This document shows positions 28,473 through 36,430 of a stretch of DNA of 64,000 nt, piece by piece. The notes beneath the pieces were generated by a model, which made no database searches, was not told where the DNA came from, and saw only the letters and a program-made list of their open reading frames with translations. Each line of letters opens with the position of its first letter. The stretch's first letter is position 1. The position numbers and the translations under genes are program-made. Origin of the DNA: Bacteroidota bacterium (GTDB lineage Bacteria; Bacteroidota; Bacteroidia; Bacteroidales; Lentimicrobiaceae); contig JAEZNO010000021.1 of NCBI GenBank assembly GCA_023441805.1, positions 139,686 to 203,685 of the forward strand. Direction: 5' to 3'.

Positions 28473-29204
28473 ATGGCACTAAATGAAGCAGAAGAAAAGG
28501 GTCAGTTGCTTTCCGCATCTTTAAAAGCTGCATCAATAATTGCAGTGCTATGGATTGTAAAAGCTATTGAAACCCTCCTTGACACTTCATTTGCCTTCTT
28601 AGGAATATTGCCTTTGCAGGTTAAAGGTCTTAAAGGGATATTATTTTCTCCACTTGTTCATGGAAGTATTGAACACTTAATTTCAAATTCAATCCCCTTC
28701 TTTCTTTTAAGTGCTGCTCTGTTTTACTATTACAAGTCGAAAGCATGGCAGTTGCTCATAATTTCGTGGCTGATGACAGGATTATGGGTTTGGGTCTTTG
28801 CACGAGGAAATTCATATCACATAGGTGCCAGCGGTGTCGTATACGCTCTGGCCTCTTTTCATTTTGTAAGCGGAGTAATTCGGAAAGAACCCCGACTGGC
28901 CGCATTCAGTCTTCTTGTTGTATTTCTTTATGGTAGTTTTATTTGGGGAATTTTTCCAGGATTCGCAGTTAAGGAACGAATATCATGGGAAGGACATTTA
29001 ATGGGAGCTATTGCGGGAGTTGTTTTAGCCTTCTTCTATCGCGATACAGGCCCACAGAAACCCGAATACTGGAGTGATGAGAATGAAGAAGATGATGAAA
29101 ACATTGACGATACCACTAAAGACATAGACAACTCATCACAGCAACCTCCGGTTACTTATTTTTACCGGGAGAAAGATGGTGACTCAATTAATAAACCTGA
29201 ATAG
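28473..29204 (+). CDS. Rhomboid family intramembrane serine protease
   Basis: This 243-residue membrane protein has about six hydrophobic helices. The catalytic serine is Ser120 in GASG and the paired histidine is His175 in EGHLMGA. His63/His68 and Asn72 in HGSIEHLISN match the oxyanion-site region. Rhomboids cleave other membrane proteins within the bilayer. The last 50 residues are a strongly acidic hydrophilic tail. The substrate is unknown; the preceding envelope genes may be relevant or only neighbours. Confidence 0.88.
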   Translation: MALNEAEEKGQLLSASLKAASIIAVLWIVKAIETLLDTSFAFLGILPLQVKGLKGILFSPLVHGSIEHLISNSIPFFLLSAALFYYYKSKAWQLLIISWLMTGLWVWVFARGNSYHIGASGVVYALASFHFVSGVIRKEPRLAAFSLLVVFLYGSFIWGIFPGFAVKERISWEGHLMGAIAGVVLAFFYRDTGPQKPEYWSDENEEDDENIDDTTKDIDNSSQQPPVTYFYREKDGDSINKPE

Positions 29205-29231
29205 AACAACTAATTAAAACATGCCACTGCC

Positions 29232-30191
29232 TTAAAATTGAAGATATGGTTTCAGTTTCTTAATCTGCTCCCTTTTGCCTTTAATTGCATTTTCAAGATC
29301 AGTGAATGAAGTGTACCTTCCGGTTTGAATTCTCTTATCTATTATTGCTTTTGCCGTATAATAATTCACATATGGATGTTTCTGAAGCTCAGGCAATGTC
29401 ACTTCATTAATCCTGATTTTGTGTATAAGAGTTGTGTCAACCACAACCTGTCGGCTGATTTCAGCATATCTTAAACTATCAATGCCGTACACCTCTCTTA
29501 ACTGCTCTTTTGTGGCAAAACCTCCTATTAGCTTTCGGTATTTAATAATTCTTGAAGCAAAAACAGGCCCTATTCCTTTTATTGATAATAACTGCAATGA
29601 ATCAGCAGCATTAATTTCAATCAAAACACTTTCTGAAGAAATTGACTCTTTACTCAAAGTTGAAGCTTCTGTAGTTGATGGTTTGGAAAGACTGTTGTAT
29701 ACGGGCGTGATAAAAATGTAGGGTTCAAATATCTTGTAGGTCTTCTCATCAACTACATAGAGTCTGGCAAAATCCTCTCTTTTACTGAAAGTGCCTCCTT
29801 TATTTCGATACTTAATTATTGTTAATGCCTGCTTTTCAGTAAAGCCCATCTCAACATAATCTGAGAGTGTTGCAGTATTAGGATCAAAACGAAATGGTTT
29901 AAAGTGCTGCCCTTTTGAAAAATCTGAAGACTTTACATGATGTACCTCTCGATAAGAATCAGTCCCCTCCTGAATGCGAATGCTATTTAAAAAATTCTCA
30001 GCTTCAATATTAAATAAACTATCAGTTGTAGGTACAGAAGTCTTTCTATTCAGAATAGTGCTGACTCCAAAAGGGATAAGGATAATGAGACAGAGTAGAG
30101 CAATAACACCATTCCGTTCGGCACTGCTGAAAGTAAAGTAGTCTTTTATTCTCGTTTTTATTTTACCACTTGGTTTCATTCTCATTCTCAT
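29232..30191 (-). CDS. Helix-hairpin-helix (ComEA-like) protein
   Basis: This 319-residue protein has one N-terminal membrane anchor (about residues 25-45) and three helix-hairpin-helix units at about 105-150, 195-240 and 270-315. The middle one has the ComEA-like signature INAADSLQLLSIKGIGPVFA. ComEA-type proteins bind DNA during uptake, but many Bacteroidota carry such proteins without known competence. In-frame starts exist at 30191, 30185 and 30179, all overlapping the end of the MetS-like gene upstream. Confidence 0.8.
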   Translation of the reverse strand: MRMRMKPSGKIKTRIKDYFTFSSAERNGVIALLCLIILIPFGVSTILNRKTSVPTTDSLFNIEAENFLNSIRIQEGTDSYREVHHVKSSDFSKGQHFKPFRFDPNTATLSDYVEMGFTEKQALTIIKYRNKGGTFSKREDFARLYVVDEKTYKIFEPYIFITPVYNSLSKPSTTEASTLSKESISSESVLIEINAADSLQLLSIKGIGPVFASRIIKYRKLIGGFATKEQLREVYGIDSLRYAEISRQVVVDTTLIHKIRINEVTLPELQKHPYVNYYTAKAIIDKRIQTGRYTSFTDLENAIKGKREQIKKLKPYLQF

Positions 30192-30297
30192 CTTCGGGTT
30201 TCGGTTTGGAAACTAAAACCCTGTAGAAGAAGTAGCAAGTTAAAAAAGTTACAATCGACTCAACGGTGATCATTAATATCAGAGCACTTGAATTCAT
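30163..30297 (-). CDS. MetS-like small subunit of NSS transporter
   Basis: This is a 44-residue protein with one membrane helix (about 4-28) and a hydrophilic acidic tail (KPKPEDENENE). The ATG overlaps the stop of the upstream NSS transporter gene as ATGA. Its end overlaps the start of the HhH gene by up to 29 bp. Position, size and topology match the MetS small subunits found after MetP-type NSS transporters, which are needed for transport in Corynebacterium. The family assignment rests on context and topology rather than a strong motif. Confidence 0.7.
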   Translation of the reverse strand: MNSSALILMITVESIVTFLTCYFFYRVLVSKPKPEDENENETKW

Positions 30298-32123
30298 ATT
30301 GCCCTCCTTTCTTTTTTACGCCTGCGATATGCATAAAACACTAAAGCACTAATAAACAGAAAAGTCATTACAAGCAGCATTCTTGCCATGTCAATATAAA
30401 ACACTCTGTTGATTACCTTACCTGTAAATAGAGGTTCACCAACAGCTACATCCTGACCTGGCTGGACAATTACCTTATGTTTTGAAGGTTTAAACTCAAA
30501 TGCCTTTTTACTTGACTTTGTATCATTAATACTTTTGGTAACAGAGATATACCAACGTTTATTGTCCTGAAAAATTGAGTCAACATTACCGTCGGTCTCG
30601 GAATAGAAAGAATCAGAAAACCATTTATCGTTTGGTCCGATACCTTTGTGTTGTATCTGCCCGATAATACTTTCATTATGTAAGGACCAACCGGTCAAGC
30701 TTAGTGAGCTCCAGTCATCATTTACCGGTCGGAACATAGCACCAAGAAATACACAGATTAGTGCTACAGGTGTTATATACTTGATTATGTACTTATAAAT
30801 ACCTGGAATATTAATATCGGCACCTGAGGTTATTTCTTGCCATCCCTTCTTTATACCAAATATCCAGGCAAATAAAATTGATTCGAAGAGTGCAAATACA
30901 ACCAATGAAACAGTACCTCCCCAATAATCATATTCATCAAACACTCCTTCGTTGAAGAAAAAAACTGTAGGCAATCCAAGTAATAGAGTAATTATTCCAA
31001 AAGAGAGAGCAGACTTCTTTCTTGACATGTTAAATTCATCCATAAGAAAACTCAATCCGGGAGTTCCCATTGCAAGTGAGGATGTGATTCCTGCAAAAAA
31101 CAGCATGGCAAAAAACGCGAAGCCTGCAACTGCGGAAAGTATAGGTCCCCATTGCTCAAACAGAAATGGCATTGTTCGAAAACCTAGCCCCAATCCTCCC
31201 AAACTGGTAAGTTCAACAACCCTGTCAATACCCAAATAACCTATTGCAATTGGAATCAGCACTGAGCTACCCAACACTACTTCAACAAATTCATTCATCC
31301 ATCCGGCTGACATTGCATTCAATGCAACATCCTGATTCTTCTTAACATACGAAGCATAACATTGAATAGACCCCATGCCAACCGAAAGCGTGAAAAATAT
31401 CTGTCCTGCAGCAGCAAGCCAAACTTTAGGGTTTGACAATGAACTAAAATCAGGTGTCCACAGGAAATTAAGTCCTACGGTTCCACTATTAATTGCACCT
31501 TCATGACCAGCCCTGAGAGTAACTCCTTTTATAGCAAGGAAAAACCCAAATAAAATCAACATTGGGACACCAAGCTTGGCAACTTTTTCAACACCACCTG
31601 TAAGTCCTCTGCTTAATATATATGTATTTAGTGCAATACAGAGTACGAAAAACACAACCGCTTCATAGGGGATACCTGTTGTCGAAACGGTAATATCCGT
31701 ATAATCAGAGAAGAAACGAGCAACCTCAGATTGGTTCATCGAGTCGAATGTACCAAAAACTGAATGGAACATATACGACATAGTCCAACTCTCGAGGTAG
31801 CAATAATATGCGGCAATTGCAATGTTTGAGAATATGCCGAATACTCCGACGTACCTCCAGAGTGCACGTTTGTTCATACTATTCAAAATAAAAGGAGTTG
31901 AATGATGACCAAACTTACCCCCATACCTACCCGACGTCCACTCAATTAATAGAAGTGGAATGCCCATTACAAGAAAAGATACGATATACGGAATAATAAA
32001 TGCACCGCCACCATTTTGAACAGCCTGGACCGGAAATCGCAGAAAATTACCAAATCCAACAGCATTACCTGCCATCGCAAGGACCAATCCTACTCTTGAT
32101 CCCCAGTTTTCTTTGTTACTCAT
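30294..32123 (-). CDS. Sodium-dependent transporter of the NSS (SNF) family
   Basis: This is a Na+ symporter for amino acids or related solutes in the inner membrane. The 609-residue protein shows the unwound first-helix signature AGNAVGFGNFLRFP (18-31) and about twelve helices. It is longer than typical bacterial NSS proteins (about 450-510 residues) because of a hydrophilic stretch of about 100 residues between the last two helices (about 485-585). Substrate cannot be read from the sequence. The downstream MetS-like gene is translationally coupled. Confidence 0.92.
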   Translation of the reverse strand: MSNKENWGSRVGLVLAMAGNAVGFGNFLRFPVQAVQNGGGAFIIPYIVSFLVMGIPLLLIEWTSGRYGGKFGHHSTPFILNSMNKRALWRYVGVFGIFSNIAIAAYYCYLESWTMSYMFHSVFGTFDSMNQSEVARFFSDYTDITVSTTGIPYEAVVFFVLCIALNTYILSRGLTGGVEKVAKLGVPMLILFGFFLAIKGVTLRAGHEGAINSGTVGLNFLWTPDFSSLSNPKVWLAAAGQIFFTLSVGMGSIQCYASYVKKNQDVALNAMSAGWMNEFVEVVLGSSVLIPIAIGYLGIDRVVELTSLGGLGLGFRTMPFLFEQWGPILSAVAGFAFFAMLFFAGITSSLAMGTPGLSFLMDEFNMSRKKSALSFGIITLLLGLPTVFFFNEGVFDEYDYWGGTVSLVVFALFESILFAWIFGIKKGWQEITSGADINIPGIYKYIIKYITPVALICVFLGAMFRPVNDDWSSLSLTGWSLHNESIIGQIQHKGIGPNDKWFSDSFYSETDGNVDSIFQDNKRWYISVTKSINDTKSSKKAFEFKPSKHKVIVQPGQDVAVGEPLFTGKVINRVFYIDMARMLLVMTFLFISALVFYAYRRRKKERRAI

Positions 32124-32293
32124 TCAAAAGAACTTAGTTAGTGGTATGACTTATTAAGAGCGATTACATGCAAATATGAGAAAAAATAAAAGAAAGTATG
32201 CAAAGACCACTGCTTTTTAATTATTATTCTAAAGTTCTTTTATTATCACTTAAATTTCACCTTAACAATCACAACCTTCCAATACATTTAGTT

Positions 32294-33568
32294 TTATAGA
32301 AAAAAAGCTGGATCTTTCATCAAGACATTACCTATTCGGCAATTCAGGCATCTACGTTTATCACAATATAGTAATTTCAACCCTATTAATGCCTGAGTAT
32401 GCCAGGCCGATTCAATTGAGATTTTTGCCTGTTTCCACTCACTGATAATTGAGTTTGATTCAGCAGGCAATTTTTCATAATACGAAAGTGCTCTGTTGCA
32501 TAGATTGTCGTCAGCAACACTTCGTCCGTACACGAATAAAAAGGGAAGAATTGCATTTATTATCAGCAGTCGTTGTGATTGCTCACCCAGTAGTTTTGGC
32601 ATTCCTTTTGAGAAATTGTCGAATGTAAAATGATTGTTCCAGTATTCAGAAGCACTAAGATTAAAAACTTCAGTCAATTCATCGATTGATTTCATTGAAA
32701 CCAAAGAAGCCAGTAATCCTGCATGACTTGAAATAAGGTGGGCAAATTGTGAAATGCGAATAGTAGGGAAATTAACCGGTCGTAATCTTAAAAACTTCCA
32801 TAAAGACTTATCAATTGGAACAAGTGCATACTTCTTTCTAAGAAATGAATATTCATTAAACAGTTCCTGACTATAAGGATCAATCATGTCGTGAGTGAGC
32901 ATACCGGCCTGACCGAATAGAAGTGCTTCAATCTGAAATCTGTTATCGGAATGTTTGGCCAGAATTTTATAAGACAAAGATCTGGCAAGCATTTCGAATG
33001 GAAGAGAATTGATGTTGAATCCAAAGCTTCTGGCTAATATTTGATAAAGTGCCTCCTCCCAATCATTATTTGAAGTAGTAAGAATTGTTTGGATAAGATC
33101 AGCCTTACTTTCTAACTTTTCAATCAGCATTCTCTCCATCCAAAGAATCATATCAGTTTGAGGAACACGGTCAATTGATTCAATGCAAGGGACAAAGGTC
33201 GGGTTCTCAATGAATTGCAGATAACTCTCGTAAAGTTTAAGATCAATTTTTCCGGCTAATTCACATACAGGCATACCTGCAGGGCTCTCTTCAGCATCGT
33301 CATTAAACACAACATGCAAAACCACGTTTTTATAGGCATCATCGTTTTGATGGCCATGCTTAAACCAATCAGATGAATTGACATGGATTTCCACATTACC
33401 TGCCCATAAGGTACCACCGATGTTAAGTCGCGCGTCGGAAAAATCGGGTCCGGCATTCAGGTTATGGAATCCTGAATTCAAAACAGTTATTGGTTCGTTG
33501 AAAGTAGTTGTTAATTGGTCTTTGAATAGTTGGTTTTGCCAGATGTAGTGTAGAAAATCTTCAGTCAT
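32294..33568 (-). CDS. DUF2851 family protein
   Basis: This 424-residue cytoplasmic protein matches DUF2851, a family nearly confined to Bacteroidota and Chlorobi, with the conserved start EDFLHYIWQNQLF and the segment NAGPDFSDARLNIGG. A cysteine group near the C-terminus (CDKRRCLNCRIG) could bind metal. Function is unknown. It is convergent with nothing and stands as a single gene between the NSS transporter and the zapA locus. Confidence 0.85.
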   Translation of the reverse strand: MTEDFLHYIWQNQLFKDQLTTTFNEPITVLNSGFHNLNAGPDFSDARLNIGGTLWAGNVEIHVNSSDWFKHGHQNDDAYKNVVLHVVFNDDAEESPAGMPVCELAGKIDLKLYESYLQFIENPTFVPCIESIDRVPQTDMILWMERMLIEKLESKADLIQTILTTSNNDWEEALYQILARSFGFNINSLPFEMLARSLSYKILAKHSDNRFQIEALLFGQAGMLTHDMIDPYSQELFNEYSFLRKKYALVPIDKSLWKFLRLRPVNFPTIRISQFAHLISSHAGLLASLVSMKSIDELTEVFNLSASEYWNNHFTFDNFSKGMPKLLGEQSQRLLIINAILPFLFVYGRSVADDNLCNRALSYYEKLPAESNSIISEWKQAKISIESAWHTQALIGLKLLYCDKRRCLNCRIGNVLMKDPAFFL

Positions 33569-33657
33569 GGTTAATATTTTTCAATGATGAGTAAATTAAC
33601 TTCCAAACTTTGTTTTAATTTATTATATTTGGTAAATGAAAGCATTGTGTAGGATGG

Positions 33658-33689
33658 TTGGCAATTTCACAACTTTGGTATATCTTTGC
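33658..33689 (+). promoter_or_regulatory. Bacteroidota-type promoter of the coiled-coil protein-zapA unit
   Basis: TTG at 33658-33660, a 20-bp spacer and TATCTTTGC at 33681-33689 match the Bacteroidota consensus exactly. The predicted transcription start near 33693 leaves a leader of about 18 bases before the ATG at 33711. Confidence 0.8.
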
Positions 33690-33710
33690 ACGAGTTCAAT
33701 ACTGTAACTA

Positions 33711-33998
33711 ATGGAAAGTGCCGGAACAATTATATCAGGTATAGATTACAAGGTACGTAAATTAATTAGTCAGATTGAACTGCTTGAAAATGAGAATAAA
33801 GAGTTAAAAAATAGAATTAATGAACTAAAAGCGAATATAAGAAATCTGGAAGCTCACATTAGTGATCAACAAGATAAAATTAAAATACTAAAATTAGCAA
33901 AATCTTTGAGTAAAGAGGAAAGTAAGACGGAAGTAAAATTAAAAATTAATGAACTTTTGCGGGAAATTGACAATTGTGTACGACTTTTAAATAAATAA
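33711..33998 (+). CDS. Small coiled-coil protein upstream of zapA
   Basis: This 95-residue protein is almost entirely coiled coil (about residues 18-90), rich in Glu, Lys, Asn and Leu heptads. I do not recognise a named family. It lies 19 bp upstream of zapA on the same promoter, a gene pair that recurs in Bacteroidota. Its size and structure recall E. coli ZapB, the coiled-coil partner of ZapA, so a role in Z-ring organisation is a reasonable guess from context only. Confidence 0.7.
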   Translation: MESAGTIISGIDYKVRKLISQIELLENENKELKNRINELKANIRNLEAHISDQQDKIKILKLAKSLSKEESKTEVKLKINELLREIDNCVRLLNK

Positions 33999-34017
33999 AC
34001 TGTTAATTGATAGGATA

Positions 34018-34305
34018 ATGGATGAACTCTCGATAACTGTAGTGGTAGCAGACAGGCCTTATAAGCTTAAAGTTAAGAGAAGTGAAGAAGAGGGGGTCAG
34101 AAAAGCAGCAAAAAGTATCGAGGAACAAATTCAGAATTATGCCAGCTACTTTGAATTTAAAGATAAACAGGATTTACTGGCCATGGTAGCACTTCAGTTT
34201 GCAGCCAGCTCAATTGAATATGAAAGCCAATTGAGGTACAGAGATAACGAAATGTTAGATAAACTAGCTGAAATTGATCAATTATTAACAGAACATTTGC
34301 AATAA
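34018..34305 (+). CDS. zapA: Cell division protein ZapA
   Basis: This 95-residue protein stabilises FtsZ filaments at midcell. It shows the ZapA layout: a short N-terminal beta domain (SITVVVADRPYKLKV), then a long C-terminal helix for dimer and tetramer formation, with LLAMVALQFA at about 58-67. It lies just before the 6S-like RNA and rny, an arrangement also seen in other Bacteroidota; in E. coli 6S RNA likewise follows zapA. Confidence 0.88.
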   Translation: MDELSITVVVADRPYKLKVKRSEEEGVRKAAKSIEEQIQNYASYFEFKDKQDLLAMVALQFAASSIEYESQLRYRDNEMLDKLAEIDQLLTEHLQ

Positions 34306-34343
34306 AAGCCTAACATCAGTTCTTTGACAGGTAATAAAGATAT

Positions 34344-34539
34344 CCCGCATTGAATCGACCAAGTTTGTAAACTCAACATTTATAACTTTGGGGTTAAGCT
34401 CATAGCGAATCGGAAAACAGGCCTTAACCGGCTTTGCCGGTCTCCCTTTATGGGGGCATTGGACGTTTGACATCGTTGGCAGCCCCAGATATGTAGTTTT
34501 GGGGTTTACCAAAACTCTAGATCAGTGCGGGTTTTTTTT
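34344..34539 (+). ncRNA. ssrS: 6S RNA (6S-Flavo type)
   Basis: This is a structured RNA of about 190 nt that should bind RNA polymerase and mimic an open promoter. The ends pair: CCCGCATTGA (34344-34353) with TCAGTGCGGG (34522-34531). A second helix pairs AGTTTGTAAAC (34362 on) with GTTTACCAAAACT (34504 on). TTTGGGGTT (near 34390) pairs with AGCCCCAGA (near 34480), leaving a large unpaired central bubble between them, the mark of 6S RNA. An apical hairpin ACCGGCTTTGCCGGT is present. The closing stem runs into eight T residues and so doubles as terminator. Location between zapA and rny supports the call. I could not identify its promoter. Confidence 0.85.
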
Positions 34540-34587
34540 GTCTTACTCCCTCCTAATCTAATTATAATAAACCAACTAATTATCATT

Positions 34588-36132
34588 ATGGAGACATTAA
34601 TAACAGGCATCGTAGCAATTCTCGCAGGAATTGCAGCCGGTGTAGTAATCACAACCACTCTTCTTAAAAAGGTGATTGTGAAGAAAAGTGAGAACATAAT
34701 CAAAGACGCCGAAGAAAAAGGCGAAATGATTAAAAAAGATAAGATACTCCAGGCAAAAGAGAAATTCTTACAGATGAAATCTGATTATGAGAACACTTTT
34801 CAGGAAAAAAACAAAGAAATTCTTAAGAACGAAAACAGACTAAAACAAAAAGAAGCTACTATCTCTCAGAAATTCGAAGAGATTCAGCGTAAACAAAAAG
34901 AACTAACCGCTATCAAGGATAATTTGACTGCTCAGGTTGAGATCATTAACAAAAAACAACAGGACCTTGATAAAGCAATTAAGCAACAGATTGATCAGTT
35001 GGAAACTATCTCAGGCATGTCAGCTGAACAGGCTAAAACCCAGCTCATTGACACTCTGAAAGATGAAGCTAAGGCCGAAGCAATGGTGCATATTAAAGAC
35101 ATCGTTGAAGAAGCTAAACTTACTGCTAATAATGAGGCTAAGAAAATTGTCATCCAAACCATACAACGTACTGCCGCTGAACATGCAATTGAAAATAGCG
35201 TCTCGGTATTCAACATTGAAAGTGAGGAAATTAAGGGAAGGATAATTGGTCGTGAAGGAAGAAATATACGCACACTGGAATCACTTACAGGAGTAGAAAT
35301 CATTATCGATGATTCACCTGAAGCTATTATCTTATCAGGATTTGACCCTGTTCGCCGTGAGATTGCCCGACTTTCACTGCATAAACTTGTTACCGATGGT
35401 AGAATACATCCTGCCCGCATTGAAGAAGTTGTTGCCAAAGTTAAAAAGCAAATAGAACAAGAAATTATCGAAACCGGTAAGCGCACAACAATCGATTTGG
35501 GGATACATGGATTACACCCTGAACTAATCAGAATGATTGGAAAGATGAAATACCGTTCATCGTACGGGCAAAATCTGCTGCAACATTCAAAAGAAGTAGC
35601 TAACCTATGTGCAACTATGGCAGCTGAACTTGGCCTGAGTCCTAAGAAAGCTAAAAGAGCCGGTTTATTGCATGATATCGGTAAGGTTCCTGACAATGAG
35701 CCTGAATTACCACATGCACTACTCGGTATGAAAATAGCCGAGAGATACAAAGAGCCACTCGATATCTGTAACGCTATTGGAGCTCATCACGATGAAGTCG
35801 AAATGGAAAGCCTTATAGCTCCGATTGTACAAACATGTGATGCAATCTCAGGTGCTCGTCCTGGTGCCCGCCGTGAAGTAGTTGAAGCATATATCCAACG
35901 ACTAAATCATCTTGAAGAGTTAGCCCTCTCCTACCCCGGTGTAGTGAAAACTTATGCCATCCAGGCCGGAAGAGAGTTAAGGGTTATAGTTGGTGCGGAT
36001 AAAGTCTCGGATGATGAAGCAAACAAGATATCATACGATCTCTCTCGTAAGATTCAGGATGAAATGACTTATCCGGGACAGATTAAAATAACAGTAATTC
36101 GCGAGACACGTGCTATTGCTTTTGCTAAATAG
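34588..36132 (+). CDS. rny: Ribonuclease Y
   Basis: This is a membrane-anchored endoribonuclease that starts mRNA decay. The ATG at 34588 gives 514 residues, normal for the family; a GTG at 34525 lies inside the 6S terminator stem and is not credible. Layout: N-terminal membrane helix (about 5-24), a long coiled coil (about 30-190), a KH RNA-binding domain (RIIGREGRNIR) and an HD domain (HSKEVA, LLHDIGK) that holds the metal site. A clear terminator follows the gene. Confidence 0.96.
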   Translation: METLITGIVAILAGIAAGVVITTTLLKKVIVKKSENIIKDAEEKGEMIKKDKILQAKEKFLQMKSDYENTFQEKNKEILKNENRLKQKEATISQKFEEIQRKQKELTAIKDNLTAQVEIINKKQQDLDKAIKQQIDQLETISGMSAEQAKTQLIDTLKDEAKAEAMVHIKDIVEEAKLTANNEAKKIVIQTIQRTAAEHAIENSVSVFNIESEEIKGRIIGREGRNIRTLESLTGVEIIIDDSPEAIILSGFDPVRREIARLSLHKLVTDGRIHPARIEEVVAKVKKQIEQEIIETGKRTTIDLGIHGLHPELIRMIGKMKYRSSYGQNLLQHSKEVANLCATMAAELGLSPKKAKRAGLLHDIGKVPDNEPELPHALLGMKIAERYKEPLDICNAIGAHHDEVEMESLIAPIVQTCDAISGARPGARREVVEAYIQRLNHLEELALSYPGVVKTYAIQAGRELRVIVGADKVSDDEANKISYDLSRKIQDEMTYPGQIKITVIRETRAIAFAK

Positions 36133-36185
36133 TGAATCGGTTTGTCAATTTGCTAGTAGTTAAACTAATTTTATGCAAAAAAAAG

Positions 36186-36216
36186 CTGAACCTGTTTGGG
36201 TTCAGTCTTTTTTTTT
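36186..36216 (+). terminator. Rho-independent terminator after rny
   Basis: CTGAACC (36186-36192) pairs with GGTTCAG (36199-36205) around a 6-base loop and is followed by a T-run to 36216. The rest of the roughly 300-bp spacer to 36430 shows nothing else I recognise. Confidence 0.85.
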
Positions 36217-36430
36217 GCACTATCATTAACAAGTAAAATTATAATAGGGCTTATTGAGTAAAAAATGAATATTACTACCAGGAAATAATGGCAGCAGTTT
36301 TCGTTGTATAGTTATTCAAAATACTAGCTTTAAAGTTCTATTATATGCAAGAAAACCATTATCTTCGCAAAAATTGGGAATAATATTCAACTAATTAATT
36401 CTATAATTTAATTTCTAAATTACGCTTATC

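Noticed and set aside
34995..35750. 251-codon open frame on the minus strand inside rny
   Set aside because: It is antisense to the conserved KH and HD regions of rny, is rich in Ser, Ile and Cys as expected of a shadow frame, and shows no family motif.
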